From the NCBI GenBank assembly GCA_947451445.1, contig CANFZJ010000168.1, forward strand, positions 1-6,926: a stretch of DNA of 6,926 bases, given 5' to 3'. Below the pieces are notes generated by a model. The model saw nothing but the letters and a program-made list of their open reading frames with translations, searched no databases and was not told the DNA's origin. Both the position numbers and the translations under genes were made by a program. This document shows, in pieces, positions 4,946-6,926 of the stretch (its first letter is position 1; each line of letters starts with the position of its first letter). The stretch is from Comamonadaceae bacterium. Its GTDB lineage: Bacteria > Pseudomonadota > Gammaproteobacteria > Burkholderiales > Burkholderiaceae_C.

Positions 4946-6304
4946 ATGACGCATCCCCGTAACTTGGCTACTTCAGCCCGCCCCACACCCGCCCCGGTCC
5001 GCTGGCTCGACACCCTCAAGGTCTACCGCGAAGCGGCCACGCTGCGCATGCTGTCGCTGGGGTTCTCGGCCGGTTTGCCGCTGCTGCTGGTGCTGGGCAC
5101 GCTGGGTTTTTGGCTGCGCGAGGCGGGCATTGACCGCACCACCATCGGCTACCTGAGCTGGGTGGGGCTGGCCTACGGCTTCAAATGGGTCTGGGCACCG
5201 CTGGTGGACCACCTGCCCATTCCCGGCCTGACACGCTGGCTGGGGCGGCGGCGCAGCTGGCTGCTGCTGGCCCAGGCCGGGGTGGTGCTGGGCCTGGTCG
5301 GCATGGCCACGGCCGATCCGCAGATTGCGCTGGACCGCGTGGTGTGGTGCGCGCTGGCGGTGGCGTTTTGCTCGGCCACGCAAGACATTGCGCTGGACGC
5401 GTTCCGCATCGAATCGGCCAACGCCGAGCGCCAGGCCGCACTGGCGGCCGCCTACCAAACCGGCTACCGGCTGGCGATGATCTGGGCCGGGGCCGGGGTG
5501 CTGTGGGTGGCAGCGCGGGCCGAGGTGGCCACCGCCGTGGGCAGCTACCAGCCCGGCGCGTGGCAAACCGCCTACCTGGTGATGGCCGCCAGCATGCTGG
5601 TCGGCGTGGTCACCGTGCTGGTGTCCCGCGAACCGGCCCGCCGCCCCCAGCCGCCCGCACGCAGCACCGGCGCATGGCTGCGCAGCGTGCTGGTAGAGCC
5701 GTTTGCCGACTTTCTGCGCCGCTACGGCAAGCAGGCGGCACTGATCCTGGCGCTGATCGCCGTCTACCGCATCAGCGATGTGGTGATGGGCATCATGGCG
5801 AACCCGTTTTACGTGGACATGGGCTACACCAAGGACGAGGTAGCGGCAGTGACCAAGGTGTTTGGCGTCATCATGACGCTGGTGGGCGCGTTCATCGGCG
5901 GTGTGCTGTCGATGCGCCTGGGCGTGATGCGGGTGCTGATGCTGGGCGCGGTACTCAGCGCGGCCAGCAACCTGCTGTTTGCCTGGCTGGGCACGCGCGG
6001 CCACGACGTGCAGGCGCTGGTGTTGGTGGTGTCGGCCGACAACCTGGCCGGGGGCATTGCGTCTGCCGCGTTCATCGCCTACCTGTCCAGCCTGACCAAT
6101 GTGAACTATTCGGCCACGCAGTACGCGCTGTTCAGCTCGATGATGCTGCTGCTGCCGAAATGGCTGGCGGGGTTTTCAGGCAAGTTTGTCGATGCCTATG
6201 GCTACAGCCAGTTCTTCACCATGACCGCGCTGCTGGGCGTACCGGTGCTGCTGCTGGTGGCACTAGCTTCCAAGGTAAAAGTGCCTGTAGCGCAAACAGA
6301 ATAA
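4946..6304 (+). CDS. ampG: AmpG-type muropeptide permease (MFS)
   Basis: Inner-membrane major-facilitator transporter, 452 aa with about 12 hydrophobic segments. It should import GlcNAc-anhydroMurNAc peptides for peptidoglycan recycling, and in species with AmpR/AmpC it supplies the inducing signal. Family landmarks: YREAATLRMLSLGFSAGLP entering the first helix, WLREAGIDRTTIGYLSWVG, FKWVWAPLVD, and SATQDIALDAFRIE (Q146, D147, D151), which parallels SATQDIVFDAW in E. coli AmpG. Later come YRISDVVMGIMANPFYVDMG and ATQYALFSS. The ATG at 4946 starts a short hydrophilic N-terminus; the open frame continues upstream only as the antisense of the peptidase gene. There is no ribosome site before it, so a leaderless message is possible. 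The last 13 residues (LASKVKVPVAQTE) and the stop codon lie inside a dispersed repeat, so the original C-terminus has probably been replaced. Confidence 0.93.
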   Translation: MTHPRNLATSARPTPAPVRWLDTLKVYREAATLRMLSLGFSAGLPLLLVLGTLGFWLREAGIDRTTIGYLSWVGLAYGFKWVWAPLVDHLPIPGLTRWLGRRRSWLLLAQAGVVLGLVGMATADPQIALDRVVWCALAVAFCSATQDIALDAFRIESANAERQAALAAAYQTGYRLAMIWAGAGVLWVAARAEVATAVGSYQPGAWQTAYLVMAASMLVGVVTVLVSREPARRPQPPARSTGAWLRSVLVEPFADFLRRYGKQAALILALIAVYRISDVVMGIMANPFYVDMGYTKDEVAAVTKVFGVIMTLVGAFIGGVLSMRLGVMRVLMLGAVLSAASNLLFAWLGTRGHDVQALVLVVSADNLAGGIASAAFIAYLSSLTNVNYSATQYALFSSMMLLLPKWLAGFSGKFVDAYGYSQFFTMTALLGVPVLLLVALASKVKVPVAQTE

Positions 6305-6336
6305 GCGCAAGCAGCTATTATTTAAATAGCAAAAAT
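6263..6336 (-). repeat. Dispersed repeat spanning the ampG 3' end
   Basis: Read on the minus strand this runs from TTTTTGCTATTTAAATAATA through GCTGCTTGCGCTTATTC to GCGCTACAGGCACTTTTACC. It shares the exact 10-mer GCGCTTATTC (6299-6308, minus) with the copy inside ubiA, and TTGCTAT-N8-TAGCTG with the fragment at 3108-3128. It covers the last 13 ampG codons, the stop codon and about 30 bases beyond. AT content rises sharply on entering it. I recognise the type as a dispersed Comamonadaceae repeat from memory; copy number needs a genome search. Confidence 0.65.
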
Positions 6337-6378
6337 GGATAATGATAACCATCGACGGGCACCACACACCCAGCCCAG

Positions 6379-6431
6379 GCACCCGTGGAACCGGCTTTGC
6401 CGGGCCACTGGGTGCGCCCCCTGCAAGGGGG
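6379..6431. repeat. Compound hairpin downstream of ampG (repeat or terminator)
   Basis: GCACCC (6379-6384) pairs with GGGTGC (6410-6415), TGG (6386-6388) with CCA (6405-6407), and CCGGC (6391-6395) with GCCGG (6399-6403) around a TTT loop, making one long interrupted stem. Directly after it CCCCCT (6417-6422) pairs with AGGGGG (6426-6431) around GCA. No T-tract follows on either strand, so this is not a classic intrinsic terminator, though it would halt exonucleases and protect ampG mRNA. The wording resembles GC-rich intergenic repeats I recall from Comamonadaceae genomes. Confidence 0.6.
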
Positions 6432-6477
6432 TTGGCGGAAACACACAGTGTGGAGACTGGGGGTGAGCAACAGGCAT

Positions 6478-6500
6478 GTAAAGTGTTTACCTAACTTTAC
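6478..6500. promoter_or_regulatory. TTTAC repeat cluster, possible response-regulator box
   Basis: GTAAA (6478-6482) and TTTAC (6486-6490) form an inverted repeat. A second TTTAC (6496-6500) repeats the first directly with 10-bp periodicity (TTTAC-N5-TTTAC). Half-sites of 5-6 bp repeated every 10-11 bp are the usual binding pattern of OmpR/PhoB-family regulators, and this cluster lies 66 bp before such a gene. Autoregulation is a reasonable inference; the bound protein is not shown by sequence alone. Confidence 0.4.
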
Positions 6501-6566
6501 GGGGCATTCAACCGCATTTGTCCGCCAGAGTGCACCATCAAGCTCTTTGCAACTCGCACACTCCCC

Positions 6567-6926
6567 ATGAGCCCACACCTGCTAATGATCGAAGACGACA
6601 CCCGCCTGGCTGGCATGGTGGGCGAATACCTGGGCCAGTCCGGCTTTACCGTGTCGCACTCGCCCACGGCCAACGGCGGCCTGGACATCTTGCACAGCAG
6701 CGCCAGCACCACCCCGCCCGATCTGGTGATCCTGGACCTGATGCTGCCCGACATGGACGGCCTGGAGGTCTGCCGCCGCATCCGCACCACCCCGGGCGAC
6801 GTGGCCCAGATGCCGATCCTGATGCTGACCGCCAAGGGCGACCCGCTGGACCGCCTCATCGGCCTGGAACTGGGCGCCGACGACTACCTGCCCAAGCCCT
6901 TCGAGCCGCGCGAGCTGCTGGCCCGC
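6567..6926 (+). CDS. OmpR/PhoB-type two-component response regulator, receiver domain (partial)
   Basis: The first 120 residues are present; the gene runs off the window. It is a complete receiver domain: acidic pocket E9-D10-D11 in LLMIEDD, phospho-acceptor D57 in LVILDLMLPDMDG, T88 in ILMLTAKG, and K110 in DDYLPKPFEPRELLAR. The last motif (GADDY-PKPFEPRELLAR) is characteristic of the OmpR/PhoB subfamily, so a C-terminal winged-helix DNA-binding domain is expected just outside. A partner histidine kinase gene probably follows, but neither is visible. Start: the ATG at 6567 places the first beta-strand at the usual distance from the N-terminus; no Shine-Dalgarno sequence precedes it. The regulated system cannot be named from the receiver alone; envelope stress would fit the ampG and peptidase neighbours but is only a guess. 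Confidence 0.9.
   Translation, partial: MSPHLLMIEDDTRLAGMVGEYLGQSGFTVSHSPTANGGLDILHSSASTTPPDLVILDLMLPDMDGLEVCRRIRTTPGDVAQMPILMLTAKGDPLDRLIGLELGADDYLPKPFEPRELLAR

Larger units (their letters stand above)
6305..6566. other. Non-coding region between ampG and the response regulator gene
   Basis: These 262 bases carry no convincing gene. The short open frames seen on both strands run through hairpins and have no family features. Contents in order: the tail of the dispersed repeat (to about 6336), a compound hairpin (6379-6431), a CACAC-A-GTGTG palindrome (6442-6452), a G-rich stretch, and a TTTAC direct/inverted repeat cluster (6478-6500). The last 66 bases before the ATG at 6567 show no strong promoter hexamers or ribosome site. 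Confidence 0.7.

Noticed and set aside
6417..6431. Rho-independent terminator
   Set aside because: The CCCCCT/AGGGGG stem is followed by TTGGCGG rather than a T-run on the plus strand, and no T-run follows on the minus strand.
6318..6578. Short frames on both strands in the ampG-response regulator gap
   Set aside because: They read through the compound hairpin and repeat sequence, have no ribosome sites and encode no recognisable features.
1..6926. CRISPR arrays, tRNA or rRNA genes, transposase genes
   Set aside because: No regularly spaced direct repeats, no tRNA-like cloverleaf or rRNA sequence, and no transposase motifs were seen on either strand.

Overview
This window looks like chromosomal DNA from a GC-rich betaproteobacterium, most likely order Burkholderiales and family Comamonadaceae (Rhodoferax/Polaromonas/Acidovorax-like). 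The grounds are the high G+C coding style with third-position C/G, the recG-oxyR-ubiA gene order that I associate with this family, and short AT-richer repeats of a type I recall as dispersed in Comamonadaceae genomes. The taxonomic call is inference; no search was run.

Layout, left to right. (1) Bases 1-152 are the last 49 codons of recG (+). (2) oxyR (201-1154, +) encodes the peroxide-sensing LysR regulator with both redox cysteines, C199 and C208. Twenty bases later comes a DyP-type heme peroxidase gene (1175-2071, +), so sensor and candidate effector probably share one oxidative-stress transcript. (3) Bases 2066-3140 hold a compact two-gene cassette. The first gene (2100-2717) fuses a winged helix-turn-helix domain to a minimal nucleotidyltransferase (MNT). 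The second (2701-3105) overlaps it by 17 bases and encodes a small HEPN-like helical protein whose usual R-x4-H RNase motif reads R-x4-Y. The cassette has its own TATAAT element, flanked and overlapped by two near-identical 11-bp palindromes centred exactly 21 bp apart; the second contains the ATG. This arrangement strongly suggests an autoregulated, near-leaderless module. (4) ubiA (3169-4089, +), the ubiquinone-pathway prenyltransferase, converges on a periplasmic M48 metallopeptidase gene (4093-4905, -) with a 3-bp gap. (5) The peptidase gene is divergent from ampG (4946-6304, +), a muropeptide permease; the two starts are 40 bp apart. (6) Bases 6305-6566 are non-coding: the end of a dispersed repeat, a long compound hairpin, and a TTTAC direct-repeat region. 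(7) From 6567 to the end is the receiver domain of an OmpR/PhoB-type response regulator, cut by the window edge.

Themes. Redox and envelope functions dominate: peroxide sensing, heme peroxidase, quinone synthesis, periplasmic proteolysis and peptidoglycan recycling. The best candidate for an under-described system is the wHTH-MNT/atypical-HEPN pair. It resembles MntA-HepT toxin-antitoxin modules in gene order and folds, but its active-site motifs differ. A second theme is a dispersed repeat family with two likely copies and one weaker fragment here; one copy lies inside ubiA coding sequence and another supplies the C-terminus and stop codon of ampG.
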